64,000 bases of DNA from Gammaproteobacteria bacterium (GTDB taxonomy: Bacteria; Pseudomonadota; Gammaproteobacteria; DSM-16500), in assembly GCA_014132615.1 (NCBI GenBank), contig BMAH01000013.1:1-64000 (forward strand), written 5' to 3'. Below are positions 17,194 to 25,015 of the stretch, one piece after another. Each line of letters opens with the position of its first letter. Within the stretch, counting starts at the first letter, position 1. Made by a program: the position numbers and the translations under genes. Below the pieces are notes generated by a model that saw only the letters and a program-made list of their open reading frames with translations, was not told the DNA's origin and did not search any database.

Positions 17194-18411
17194 ATGGATA
17201 TGCCTAGTAAAAAAGTAACGTTTAAAGGGATAGACGGAAGTGTCTTAGCGGCACGTTTAGATTTGCCTTTTGGCAAGCCAAAAGCCTATGCGCTATTTGC
17301 TCATTGTTTTACTTGTTCTAAGGACACTTTAGCTGCTTATCGTATAAGTCACGCATTAACTACGCATGGTTTTGCTGTGCTGCGATTTGACTTTACGGGG
17401 TTAGGCGGCAGTGAGGGGGAATTTGGTAATACCAGTTTTTCAAGTAATATTGGCGATTTAATTCAAGCTGCAGATTTTCTGCGTGATAATTATCAAGCTC
17501 CTTCTTTGCTCATAGGTCACAGTTTAGGCGGGGCAGCAGTCTTATTGGCTGCGTATAAAATCAAAGAAACAAAAGCCATTGTTACATTAGGTGCACCGTC
17601 TGATGTAAAACATATCAAACAATTTTTACAAGCGAATGAAGAAGCAATTAGCACGAATGGTGAAGCTGAAGTTGCTATTGCAGGACGTAAATTCCATATC
17701 AAAAAACAATTTCTTACTGATTTAGATAGCCACCAAGTAGTAGAGGCAGTGGGTTCACTCAATAAACCTCTATTATTCTTTCATAGTGCGCAAGATGAAG
17801 TGGTATCTATTGAGCACGGCTATGCTATTTTTAACGCAGCGACTGCAAATAAAAGTTTTGTCTCATTAACTAATGCTAACCATTTATTAACAAACCCTGC
17901 TGATGCAGTTTACGTCAGTAATGTGTTATCAGCATGGGTAGAACCTTATTTAGAAACAGGGAACAAGATAGAGACAGTTGAAAATGGTGAAGTGATAGTA
18001 AATGAAACAGGCGATGGATTATTTACACAAGAAATCTTAGCTGGTAATCATGCAATTATTGCAGATGAGCCTACTGCTGTAGGGGGAAATGATAAAGGTT
18101 TCACGCCATATGAATTATTGCTAAGCGCATTGGGCGCTTGCACATCTATGACTATACGCTTATATGCAAATGCCAAATCCATTCCACTCAAAGGCATAAC
18201 GGTTAGGTTAAAACATAGTAAAATGCATGCAAAAGATTGTGAAGATTGTGAAAATGAGAAAACTAAAATAGATTATATTTTTAGAGAAATAGAATTAAAG
18301 GGAGAGCTAACACAAGAACAACGTGACAAGTTATTAGTAATCGCAAATAAATGTCCTGTGCATAAAACACTAACATCAAAAATTGTCGTAGAAACTAAGC
18401 TAATTACCTAG
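17194..18411 (+). CDS. Alpha/beta hydrolase fused to an OsmC-family domain
   Basis: A two-domain cytoplasmic protein of 405 residues. Residues 1-250 are an alpha/beta hydrolase with nucleophile Ser110 in IGHSLGG, an Asp in SAQDEVVS and His in NANHLLTN. Residues 270-405 are OsmC/YhfA-like, with the two redox cysteines in LSALGACTSMT and NKCPVHKTL, the peroxidatic pair of this thiol-peroxidase family. The fusion is known in Proteobacteria. Its place 11 nt behind egtD suggests a thiol or peroxide-related role with ergothioneine, but that is inference. Start is ATG at 17194 or 17200; the SD GGATAA is weak. The 3' end overlaps the Cys-rich gene by 8 nt. Confidence 0.93.
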   Translation: MDMPSKKVTFKGIDGSVLAARLDLPFGKPKAYALFAHCFTCSKDTLAAYRISHALTTHGFAVLRFDFTGLGGSEGEFGNTSFSSNIGDLIQAADFLRDNYQAPSLLIGHSLGGAAVLLAAYKIKETKAIVTLGAPSDVKHIKQFLQANEEAISTNGEAEVAIAGRKFHIKKQFLTDLDSHQVVEAVGSLNKPLLFFHSAQDEVVSIEHGYAIFNAATANKSFVSLTNANHLLTNPADAVYVSNVLSAWVEPYLETGNKIETVENGEVIVNETGDGLFTQEILAGNHAIIADEPTAVGGNDKGFTPYELLLSALGACTSMTIRLYANAKSIPLKGITVRLKHSKMHAKDCEDCENEKTKIDYIFREIELKGELTQEQRDKLLVIANKCPVHKTLTSKIVVETKLIT

Positions 18412-18628
18412 CGCCTATGTTTCCAAATGCTTGGCAGCAAGTGCTTTTACTCATGCAAGTTCTATCGTAACTGCTCCAGCAGGAAGGGTCAGTACATTGG
18501 CAAATATTATCGTATTCTGTTTCGCCGCCACATGAGCCATTACCGCATCCATAGTCATCACCACAGCTTGCAAAGGCTATCCCTGATATTAATAAACTAG
18601 CTAAAGTAATACTTATTATCCTAGTCAT
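18404..18628 (-). CDS. Small cysteine-rich secreted peptide
   Basis: A 74-residue protein with a signal peptide (TRIISITLASLLISGIAFA) followed by about 53 residues that contain nine cysteines, in patterns such as CGDDYGCGNGSC, CQC and a terminal CC. Glycine and acidic residues are frequent. The density suggests disulfide knotting or metal binding after export. I do not recognise a family. SD GGAG is 6 nt before the ATG. It converges with the hydrolase-OsmC gene, overlapping it by 8 nt. Confidence 0.72.
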   Translation of the reverse strand: MTRIISITLASLLISGIAFASCGDDYGCGNGSCGGETEYDNICQCTDPSCWSSYDRTCMSKSTCCQAFGNIGAR

Positions 18629-18755
18629 AACAAGCTCCGTCTGTGGCTATATAAACTTGCTTCTTTATATTTTTATTATAACATTGAAACTAGTAACAAA
18701 TTGCAAATTGCTAAGTGCCTGTTTTTTTTATATATCTATTCTAATGGGGTGGAGT

Positions 18756-19100
18756 ATGAGCTTTAAGATAACTAAGCAATACGGTCAAGGGCCTGCAACA
18801 ACCTTGTCACAACGATTTACCAATGTTGAACAAGCAACATCATTTGTTAATGAGCAGCTAGAAGCTGATATATTAATGGGAATACAAAATACAAAATATA
18901 AAATTTACGATTTTGATGATTTAGTGAGTGAACACGATAAAACAAATGTGGTTAAAGCGATTATTAAGCAAGAAGATCAGAGTTCACAAGGCCAAGGTAA
19001 AGCAGCAAGCTTTAGACCCACACCACTTAGTACGACACCAAGGCCACCTGGTACGCCGCAAAATTGGCGAAATGATGACGAAGATGACAAAGATAAATAA
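18756..19100 (+). CDS. Small unknown cytoplasmic protein with Pro-rich acidic tail
   Basis: A frame that could begin at a TTG at 18657 has a better start at the ATG at 18756, where GGGGTGGAG precedes it. That gives 114 residues: an N-terminal domain of about 80 residues (MSFKITKQYGQGP onward, with helix-rich TNVEQATSFVNEQLEA), then a flexible tail with TPLSTTPRPPGTPQNW and an acidic end DDEDDKDK. The family is unknown. It is convergent with trhO with no gap. The tail contains PxxP-type elements, which also occur in the unknown protein at 20397-21653. Confidence 0.6.
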   Translation: MSFKITKQYGQGPATTLSQRFTNVEQATSFVNEQLEADILMGIQNTKYKIYDFDDLVSEHDKTNVVKAIIKQEDQSSQGQGKAASFRPTPLSTTPRPPGTPQNWRNDDEDDKDK

Positions 19101-19862
19101 TTAATTAGTATGTGTGCAAGCGCCAACGGGGCCTGAACAATCGGCGCATTGTTTAGTTCCTGTTGCAGCCAGATGACAATTAACAGCGATTCTGTCATCA
19201 AATACAAAACAGTCACCTTGATAATGCTCGCCGCCTACTTGTGCAAAATAACCCAATATGCCGCCGTCTAATTGATACACTTCATTAAAACCTTCATTAA
19301 TCATGTGTAAAGCTGCTTTTTCACAGCGTATGCCGCCTGTGCAAAACATAACGACAGGTTTGGTTTTAGTGATTTGCGCTAATTGCTTAGGTAAGTCACT
19401 GAAATCGCTAATGGATAAATGAGTGGCTTTAGTGAAGCTGCCAAACTTGACTTCATAATCGTTACGCGTATCTAGCACGGTTATATCTTTATTCTCATCT
19501 AACCATTCTTTGAATAAGGCTGGGCTGATAGCAGGAGCGCGCTTTGCATTAGGATTGGCTTCTGGTTGGCGTAGGGTAATGATTTCTTTTTTTAATTTTA
19601 TTTTTAATCGCTTAAAAGGAATGTAATCTGAATAACTCTCATGAAAAGACATATCACTAAATGACGCATCATTAGCGAGATAATTTTGGAAGGCAAGTAT
19701 AGCGTCTTTGTGAGCAGCAAGGCTTAAGTTGATACCTTCTGAGCTTAATAAAATAGTGCCTTTAATGTTTAAGCTAAGGCACTGATCAAGCAAACGCTCT
19801 CTTAATTCAGCTAAGTGAGTTAAGGTTGTAAATTTATAACCCGCTATGTTCAAGATTTGCAT
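19101..19862 (-). CDS. trhO: tRNA uridine 5-hydroxylase, rhodanese family (YceA)
   Basis: Oxygen-dependent hydroxylation of U34 in certain tRNAs to ho5U. The N-terminal acylphosphatase-like domain (KGTILLSSEGINLSLAA) is followed by a rhodanese domain with VLDTRNDYEVKFG and the active-site loop MFCTGGIRCEKA. A short Cys-rich C terminus (CADCSGPVGACTH) is typical of the family. At 253 residues it is shorter than E. coli YceA, matching the compact version. No convincing SD precedes the ATG. Confidence 0.94.
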   Translation of the reverse strand: MQILNIAGYKFTTLTHLAELRERLLDQCLSLNIKGTILLSSEGINLSLAAHKDAILAFQNYLANDASFSDMSFHESYSDYIPFKRLKIKLKKEIITLRQPEANPNAKRAPAISPALFKEWLDENKDITVLDTRNDYEVKFGSFTKATHLSISDFSDLPKQLAQITKTKPVVMFCTGGIRCEKAALHMINEGFNEVYQLDGGILGYFAQVGGEHYQGDCFVFDDRIAVNCHLAATGTKQCADCSGPVGACTHTN

Positions 19863-19922
19863 AATTTAGAATTATTTAAATAGGTGTTGCGCAAATCTAC
19901 AGCAGAATGACTTTATCGTCAA

Positions 19923-20300
19923 TTAGCTACGTGAGCATTGTAATTGGCTAATGTGCGTTTCATTCGTTGAAGAAGTCGTAATTTGGCCAGTTAAGGTAAT
20001 CGTTTGATTCTTTTCTACAGGCATGCTGCAAGAAGCAGGTAATGCTTGTTTATCTATACGGAAATGATTAGCCACATTCATCACATACAGGCCTTTTAAA
20101 TCGATTTCATGGTTGATAGGGTAAACTTTCCCATGCTTTGCGGCTAATACGCTTAAGCAGCCAATGTTAGGCAAGCAAAGGAAGTAGCGATTGTCATTAA
20201 CAGGACCACTTAAATTTATTTTAATATTTGCTGCTTCAAAGGCGTTTGCTGTCGATAGACAAGCACCAAAGATAATTAAGGCTGCGATAAGCTTTCCCAT
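19923..20300 (-). CDS. Secreted protein of unknown function
   Basis: A 125-residue protein with a signal peptide (GKLIAALIIFGACLSTANAF). The start ATG at 20300 has GAGGGTGGG upstream; a TTG or ATG further up (20318) lies inside that ribosome site. The mature domain is about 105 residues with four Cys (FLCLPNIGCLSV, ASCSMPV, LQCSRS), suggesting two disulfides in the periplasm or outside. No family is recognised. It stands alone between trhO and the Pro-rich coiled protein on the same strand. Confidence 0.7.
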   Translation of the reverse strand: MGKLIAALIIFGACLSTANAFEAANIKINLSGPVNDNRYFLCLPNIGCLSVLAAKHGKVYPINHEIDLKGLYVMNVANHFRIDKQALPASCSMPVEKNQTITLTGQITTSSTNETHISQLQCSRS

Positions 20301-20396
20301 GACCCACCCTCGTAACATTTTGACTAGTTATGTTCAAAATATTACCAGCTTGGGCTTAAGGCTCTCTTAGTTAAACCTTAAGGTTGGCTTAGGAGG

Positions 20397-21653
20397 TTAA
20401 CGTCTGGGTGTGCGTGGAGAAATAGGCGGTTCGCTGGGCTCTTGTTTGCTGCCTTGATTTCTATGCTGACCTATTAGCGATGCCCGTTCTTTGAATAAAG
20501 AATTGGTTTTAGCTGTTGGGGCTGGCATAGATTTAGATCGAGGCGGGATAGGAATAGCTTTTTTCTCAGGCATAATAGGCCTGGGTGGAACTACTATTTT
20601 TTCTATTTTAATTTCCATATCTGGGGTAGATTTTTCTTTAGATAAAACTCTATTAACTTGTTTTAAGGTATCTATATGACTAGATAATAATGAGGCTAAT
20701 TGTTTTTGATGGATTTTATCTGCAGGACTAATTTTCGCGCGTTGAATCTGCTTTACTGATTTTTGTAAATCAGCTATCAAATTTTCTCTATCTTTTTTGC
20801 TAGTCAATAATTTCTGTGAATCTGTGTTGGTTTGTAAGGCATCCATTTGTTGAATTAAACTTAGCATAAAGGGTTTATTAGCTTCATTGCTTTTATTAAT
20901 AGTATTCCAGGCTTTCTCTATCGCTAAAAGGCTATCATTAAAAATATTACGCGCTAATATTTTTTTATCAGCCAAGTAATCAGTCTTAGCATTATTTTTA
21001 TATTTTTTAGCCAAATCTTTTTGTTTGATCGAAGCATTAATCTCATTAGTGTCTTTTTGGACTTTGTTAAGTGTCGCGTTGATTTTTTCAATTAAGTCAG
21101 AATTTTTTTTGTTTTTAACCGCATTAGAAAGGAGTTCTCTTAATAATAATTGATATCGTGTCATGGTCTGTATTAGTTTTATCGATTCAGCATCAAAGAA
21201 CACGGGTTGATTCTTAGCATTTCCTGAAGCTAAAGTCAGAATTTCAGAAAGCGAGGTATTTTTCTTCTTAAATTCTTTAGCATATTTACGTTCCAAGCTA
21301 TTCATAAATGTCAGGAAGCTTTCATATTGCTGCGCTCCACGTCTAAATGCATTCTGAGCAGCAGTAAAATCTTGAGAGGCGAAACGCTGAATGATGTTGC
21401 TAGTTTGACTATCAGTGTTAGTGTTATTAGATAATTGAAATGGATTATGTCTTAATTCACGATATGGTGCCGTATACCGATGTAATTCATATAAATCTTT
21501 TTCATCGAGGTTGATTACTCTGGCCAATAAATCCATCCCGCTTACAAATTTTTGCATATCAGCATGAAAGCGCTGCATTACACCGTTAAATTCATTAATG
21601 ATATTTTGGGCATTATCAATGACCTGCTTTGATGGATTATTATCATGCTGCAT
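20397..21653 (-). CDS. Unknown helical protein with proline-rich C terminus
   Basis: A 418-residue soluble protein without signal or membrane segment. Residues 1-340 are predicted mostly helical and lysine/asparagine-rich, with coiled-coil character (for example LIEKINATLNKVQKDTNEINASIKQKD). The last 70 residues are a Pro/Lys/Ser tail with repeated PxxP elements (VPPRPIMPEKKAIPIPPRSKS, PISPRTPRR) like SH3-binding segments. This layout is typical of secreted effectors that bind host adaptors, but no secretion evidence is visible. The SD (AGAGGG) is fully complementary to an upstream stretch (see 21655-21731). Confidence 0.7.
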   Translation of the reverse strand: MQHDNNPSKQVIDNAQNIINEFNGVMQRFHADMQKFVSGMDLLARVINLDEKDLYELHRYTAPYRELRHNPFQLSNNTNTDSQTSNIIQRFASQDFTAAQNAFRRGAQQYESFLTFMNSLERKYAKEFKKKNTSLSEILTLASGNAKNQPVFFDAESIKLIQTMTRYQLLLRELLSNAVKNKKNSDLIEKINATLNKVQKDTNEINASIKQKDLAKKYKNNAKTDYLADKKILARNIFNDSLLAIEKAWNTINKSNEANKPFMLSLIQQMDALQTNTDSQKLLTSKKDRENLIADLQKSVKQIQRAKISPADKIHQKQLASLLSSHIDTLKQVNRVLSKEKSTPDMEIKIEKIVVPPRPIMPEKKAIPIPPRSKSMPAPTAKTNSLFKERASLIGQHRNQGSKQEPSEPPISPRTPRR

Positions 21654-21654
21654 G

Positions 21655-21731
21655 CCACCCTCTCATTATTCTTCTGTGTATTACTTCTAGTATAAGCCTA
21701 TAACAGGCAAATAGGGGTAAAAAGAGGGTGG
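21655..21731 (-). promoter_or_regulatory. SD-sequestering pair in the leader of the 21653 gene
   Basis: In the minus-strand transcript, CCACCCTCT (from 21731-21723) is a perfect 9-base complement of AGAGGGTGG (21663-21655), which contains the ribosome binding site directly before the ATG at 21653. A 59-nt segment lies between. Pairing would block initiation, as in RNA thermometers and riboswitch-like leaders. Confidence 0.55.
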
Positions 21732-21864
21732 TTAATAATTTTGCTAAAAATCAAACGAATAGGATTAAACCATTCGATAATAAGGCTAATTCTAGACTTA
21801 ACTATTTAAGTAAAGGTATGCCATACTCAAAAAGCAGATAAAAATAATATAAAAGGTGATGGTT

Positions 21865-23229
21865 ATGCCTGAGAGTCGATATCTCATAAAAAATGGCTTT
21901 GTTTTAGATAACAAACGCGCTGAATTCATTAAAGAAGATATTTTAATCATCAATGAGATGATTGCCGAAGTGGGCGTAAATTTAAAAGATGAAGCCGCGC
22001 AAGTTATAGATGCAACAAATAATTTAATTATGCCGGGTTTGGTGAATACGCATATTCATTTATGGCAAGCAGGTTTGCGCGGTATAGCAGGTAATTGGAC
22101 ATTAATGGATTACTTCAATTACATGTTGGATAGTTTAGGAGATCAATACACACCTGAAGATATGTATATGGCAAATCTTTTGGGTGCACTTGAGCAAATT
22201 GATGCCGGTGTCACTTGCGTGCTGGATTGGTGCAACAACCTAAATACGCAAGAACATGCGTATTGGTCTTTGAAGGGATTAGAAGAAGCGGGCATTCGTG
22301 GTGTTTTTGGCTATGGCCCCCCTGGTATAGACGCTGCAAAATGGTGGTTTAATAGCAGTGAATTGCATCCGCCAAAGGCAAAGGAGTTTTTTGAAAACTA
22401 TTTTTCTAGCAAAGACGGTTTGTTACGTATGGCTTTAGCTTTGCGCGGCCCTGATTCGACGCAAGATGACGTATTATTTAAAGATATCAAACTTGCACGT
22501 GATTTAGATGTACTTGCGACTATGCATATTGGAATACGCTCTAAATGGGGTGTGAAAAAGATTTATGATGCTGGATTATTAAGTGAACATATTAATTTTG
22601 TACACGCAAATAATTTAGCTGAAGAGGAATATAAGTTAATTGTAGATCATGGTGCCTCAATCAGTGTGACGCCCGAAGTTGAAATGCAAATGGGTATGGG
22701 TTTTCCTGCTACGGGCAAACTTATACGTGCAGGTGGCTACCCAGTTATAGGAACAGACATTGCTTCAAATATTGAAGGCAATCTTTTTACGCAATTGCGT
22801 TTTGCGATACAAATGCAACGTGGTATTGATAATCAGCTAATTCTAAATAATGACAAAATGGTAGAAAAAATAGAATTGTCATATAAAAATTCGTTAGATT
22901 GGGTGACGAGTTTAGGTGCTAAAGCGCTAGGATTAGGCAATGAAGTCGGAAAATTAATTAAAGGGATGAAAGCAGATTTAATCATCATTGACACTTCTGC
23001 TATTAATCTTTGGCCAGTGCATAACCCTTACGAATCCATTTTATTCTATGTTGGTAGGCATAATATCGATACTGTGATGATTAATGGTAAATTGGTTAAA
23101 CAAAACGGCAAATTGCTTTATGCAAATTTGCCGAATTTAAAAGAACAAATAATGGAATCAAGTGCACGTATTTTGCATGATGCAAAAATACTAGATTTAA
23201 AAGAACATTATATTTTTAAACATAAATAA
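21865..23229 (+). CDS. Amidohydrolase-family hydrolase/deaminase (TrzN/AtzA/8-oxoguanine deaminase type)
   Basis: A 454-residue metal-dependent (beta/alpha)8-barrel hydrolase. Metal and catalytic residues fit the family: HxH in NTHIHLWQ at about 64-66, ATMHIGI, FVHANNL, and the Asp in VIGTDIASN. The composite beta domain at both ends includes the typical GKLIKGMKADLIIID. Close families deaminate purines or pyrimidine analogues, dechlorinate triazines, or act on S-adenosylhomocysteine; the substrate cannot be decided here. ATG at 21865 is chosen because AAAAGG sits 8 nt before it; ATG 21859 and GTG 21856 are alternatives. It appears monocistronic. Confidence 0.88.
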   Translation: MPESRYLIKNGFVLDNKRAEFIKEDILIINEMIAEVGVNLKDEAAQVIDATNNLIMPGLVNTHIHLWQAGLRGIAGNWTLMDYFNYMLDSLGDQYTPEDMYMANLLGALEQIDAGVTCVLDWCNNLNTQEHAYWSLKGLEEAGIRGVFGYGPPGIDAAKWWFNSSELHPPKAKEFFENYFSSKDGLLRMALALRGPDSTQDDVLFKDIKLARDLDVLATMHIGIRSKWGVKKIYDAGLLSEHINFVHANNLAEEEYKLIVDHGASISVTPEVEMQMGMGFPATGKLIRAGGYPVIGTDIASNIEGNLFTQLRFAIQMQRGIDNQLILNNDKMVEKIELSYKNSLDWVTSLGAKALGLGNEVGKLIKGMKADLIIIDTSAINLWPVHNPYESILFYVGRHNIDTVMINGKLVKQNGKLLYANLPNLKEQIMESSARILHDAKILDLKEHYIFKHK

Positions 23230-23231
23230 GC

Positions 23232-23381
23232 TTATCGGCTTTCATTCGCTGCTTTTTGGATTTGCTGACCGCCAGCTTGCATGTCTTGGCCAAATCCTTG
23301 TACGGTATTGCAACCAGAAAGCAGTGAAACACCAAAGCTTGCAAATAATGATAAGCATAAAAATTTAATGGTTGTCTTCAT
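23232..23381 (-). CDS. Entericidin EcnA/EcnB-family small lipoprotein
   Basis: A 49-residue membrane lipoprotein found by reading the minus strand. It has a short signal (MKTTIKFLCLSLFASFGVSL), the lipobox LSGC, and the entericidin signature CNTVQGFGQDMQAGGQQIQ followed by KAANESR. Members of this family are small cell-envelope lipoproteins; in E. coli they form an antidote/toxin pair linked to stationary-phase lysis. Here only one copy is present, so a toxin-antidote pair is not shown. AGGA lies about 10 nt before the ATG. It is convergent with the amidohydrolase gene, with 2 nt between the stops. Confidence 0.85.
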   Translation of the reverse strand: MKTTIKFLCLSLFASFGVSLLSGCNTVQGFGQDMQAGGQQIQKAANESR

Positions 23382-23465
23382 GGTTAATTCATCCTGACTA
23401 AATTAATTCTCCTTCATATTGTAACATAGCTCTTTTCCAGCTATCTTCAGGTAGATGTAAAAAAA

Positions 23466-23483
23466 GATTCTCTTAAGAGAATC
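23466..23483. promoter_or_regulatory. 18-bp perfect palindrome between divergent genes
   Basis: GATTCTCTTAAGAGAATC is perfectly symmetric and lies between the entericidin gene (minus) and the 23528 gene (plus). Read on the minus strand it is a 7-bp hairpin followed by a run of T, so it could be a terminator of a leftward transcript, or an operator for the divergent pair. Confidence 0.5.
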
Positions 23484-23527
23484 AAATGCATGCAAAAGGA
23501 TGACAGCTAAATAAAAAGGAAGAAATC

Positions 23528-24292
23528 ATGCAAAGTAGAATAAATAAAACATTTAATATTAACTCAGAGGAAGATATAAATTTTTTAAGAAAAAAAACCG
23601 CAAGTTTCCTTGCCGCTTATCAATCATTAAAAAACTTTTATTATTGGACTGCATTGTTTGCTATTAGCATTTTTTCATCATATCAATTAGGTTTTACCTT
23701 TTTTGCTTATGCTATGCTTGCTATAACTATGGTTTGTTATAGTCCGTTCAAGGCGATTGGTACTAGGAATAGCTTTGATGAAGATTATCAGAATAATTTA
23801 CATGAATTAATTGCCACTTATGGTTGGTGTATTGCTGCGGGTCCTCATGTTTTAAACCATCCTGACGTTCAAAAAATGGTAGAAGCTATGGCAAATCATG
23901 TAGAGCAAGAATGCCTGTTGCCTATGAATTACCCACACGAAGCGGAATTGCCAGAAGAGTTTAAATCTATCTTGGCAAATTCACAGCATAAGATTTTAAA
24001 AAATTTATTAAGTAAACCTAAAGAAGAAAAGGGTTATTTTGGTAATAATAAGGAAGAATTAAAGATCATTCCTTATGATCCAAAAAATATAAAATCGACC
24101 AGAGCTCAACTGTGGGAGGATTCTTGTCGTTTAATTAATAATGGACTTTTTAGCTATAAGCCGCCTGTTAGTGAAGAGGAAGGAAAAGTTTTGCAAGCAC
24201 CCTCTAGCTTTTTTGGTAATTTTTTTAAAGAGACGATAGCGCCAAATATAAGTGCTGCTACTATCCAAGCATTAAGTTATAAGAAATCTTAA
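23528..24292 (+). CDS. Unknown membrane-anchored protein
   Basis: A 254-residue protein with two adjacent hydrophobic segments at about residues 38-56 and 58-76 (YYWTALFAISIFSSYQL, FAYAMLAITMVCY) and a long soluble C-terminal part. The hairpin topology would leave both ends on the same side of the membrane, probably cytoplasmic. The soluble part is acidic/lysine mixed without recognised motifs. SD AAGGA is 6-7 nt before the ATG. Such N-terminal membrane hairpins are common in effectors that insert in host membranes, but this is not evidence of export. Confidence 0.68.
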   Translation: MQSRINKTFNINSEEDINFLRKKTASFLAAYQSLKNFYYWTALFAISIFSSYQLGFTFFAYAMLAITMVCYSPFKAIGTRNSFDEDYQNNLHELIATYGWCIAAGPHVLNHPDVQKMVEAMANHVEQECLLPMNYPHEAELPEEFKSILANSQHKILKNLLSKPKEEKGYFGNNKEELKIIPYDPKNIKSTRAQLWEDSCRLINNGLFSYKPPVSEEEGKVLQAPSSFFGNFFKETIAPNISAATIQALSYKKS

Positions 24293-24297
24293 AAAAG

Positions 24298-24924
24298 TTA
24301 AGTGACATTGCAAATTGCTAAAATATCTTCTGGCTGGTTGGCAATAAAATGTGGTTGGCATTGCTTCAGGGCTGTTGCAGAATTAAAGCCCCAAGTAACG
24401 CCAACCGCAAAAATATTATTAAATTTTGCAGCTTCTATATCTCTAGTTTCATCACCAAAATAATACACTTGTGATTTATCGATGTTATGTAATTTTAATA
24501 ATTTTTTTAAAATTCTATTTTTGCCAAAATAACTAGATTCGCTATGTAAAAAAGAAAATAAATGTTTAATGTTATGATGAGTTAACCAATCTGACACATT
24601 TTCAGCAGAGTTTGAGGATAAAATGCCTAATGACCAGCCTGCTTTATGTAGTTTGCGTAAAACGTCTGGTAAGTTTGTAAACGGTGTTAAATCCAATAAA
24701 TCACTACGTATTTTCTTTTGAGCCTGGTAAATCACACGAGGTAGTTTATATAAAGGTATTTGCAAAAATTTAACTAATTCCTTGGAATTAAGATCGCGTA
24801 TTAAAGCGGTTTCACTAGCTTTTACCTTACGTAAGTTAAATTCTTCAGCTAGACCATTAAAAATATCAATGGCGCTTTTAAAGCTGTCAATTAAGGTGCC
24901 GTCAAAATCAAAAATTAAGTACAT
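24298..24924 (-). CDS. HAD-superfamily hydrolase (phosphoglycolate-phosphatase-like)
   Basis: A 208-residue phosphatase. HAD motif I is at the N terminus (IFDFDGTLIDS), motif II in GILSSNSAENV, the conserved Lys in KNRILKK, and motif IV in YYFGDETRDIEAA. A helical cap (residues 17-80) is inserted after motif I, as in the Gph/PPase subgroup. Substrate is unknown; small phosphorylated metabolites are usual. No strong SD precedes the ATG. It is convergent with the preceding membrane-protein gene by 5 nt. Confidence 0.9.
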   Translation of the reverse strand: MYLIFDFDGTLIDSFKSAIDIFNGLAEEFNLRKVKASETALIRDLNSKELVKFLQIPLYKLPRVIYQAQKKIRSDLLDLTPFTNLPDVLRKLHKAGWSLGILSSNSAENVSDWLTHHNIKHLFSFLHSESSYFGKNRILKKLLKLHNIDKSQVYYFGDETRDIEAAKFNNIFAVGVTWGFNSATALKQCQPHFIANQPEDILAICNVT

Positions 24925-25015
24925 AACAAGTGCTATTTAATCTAAATTAAAGAATCTATTGTAACGTTAGTTTTTAGCTTGATAAAGCGTATTTAAGTAA
25001 TTGTATAATTGCAGT

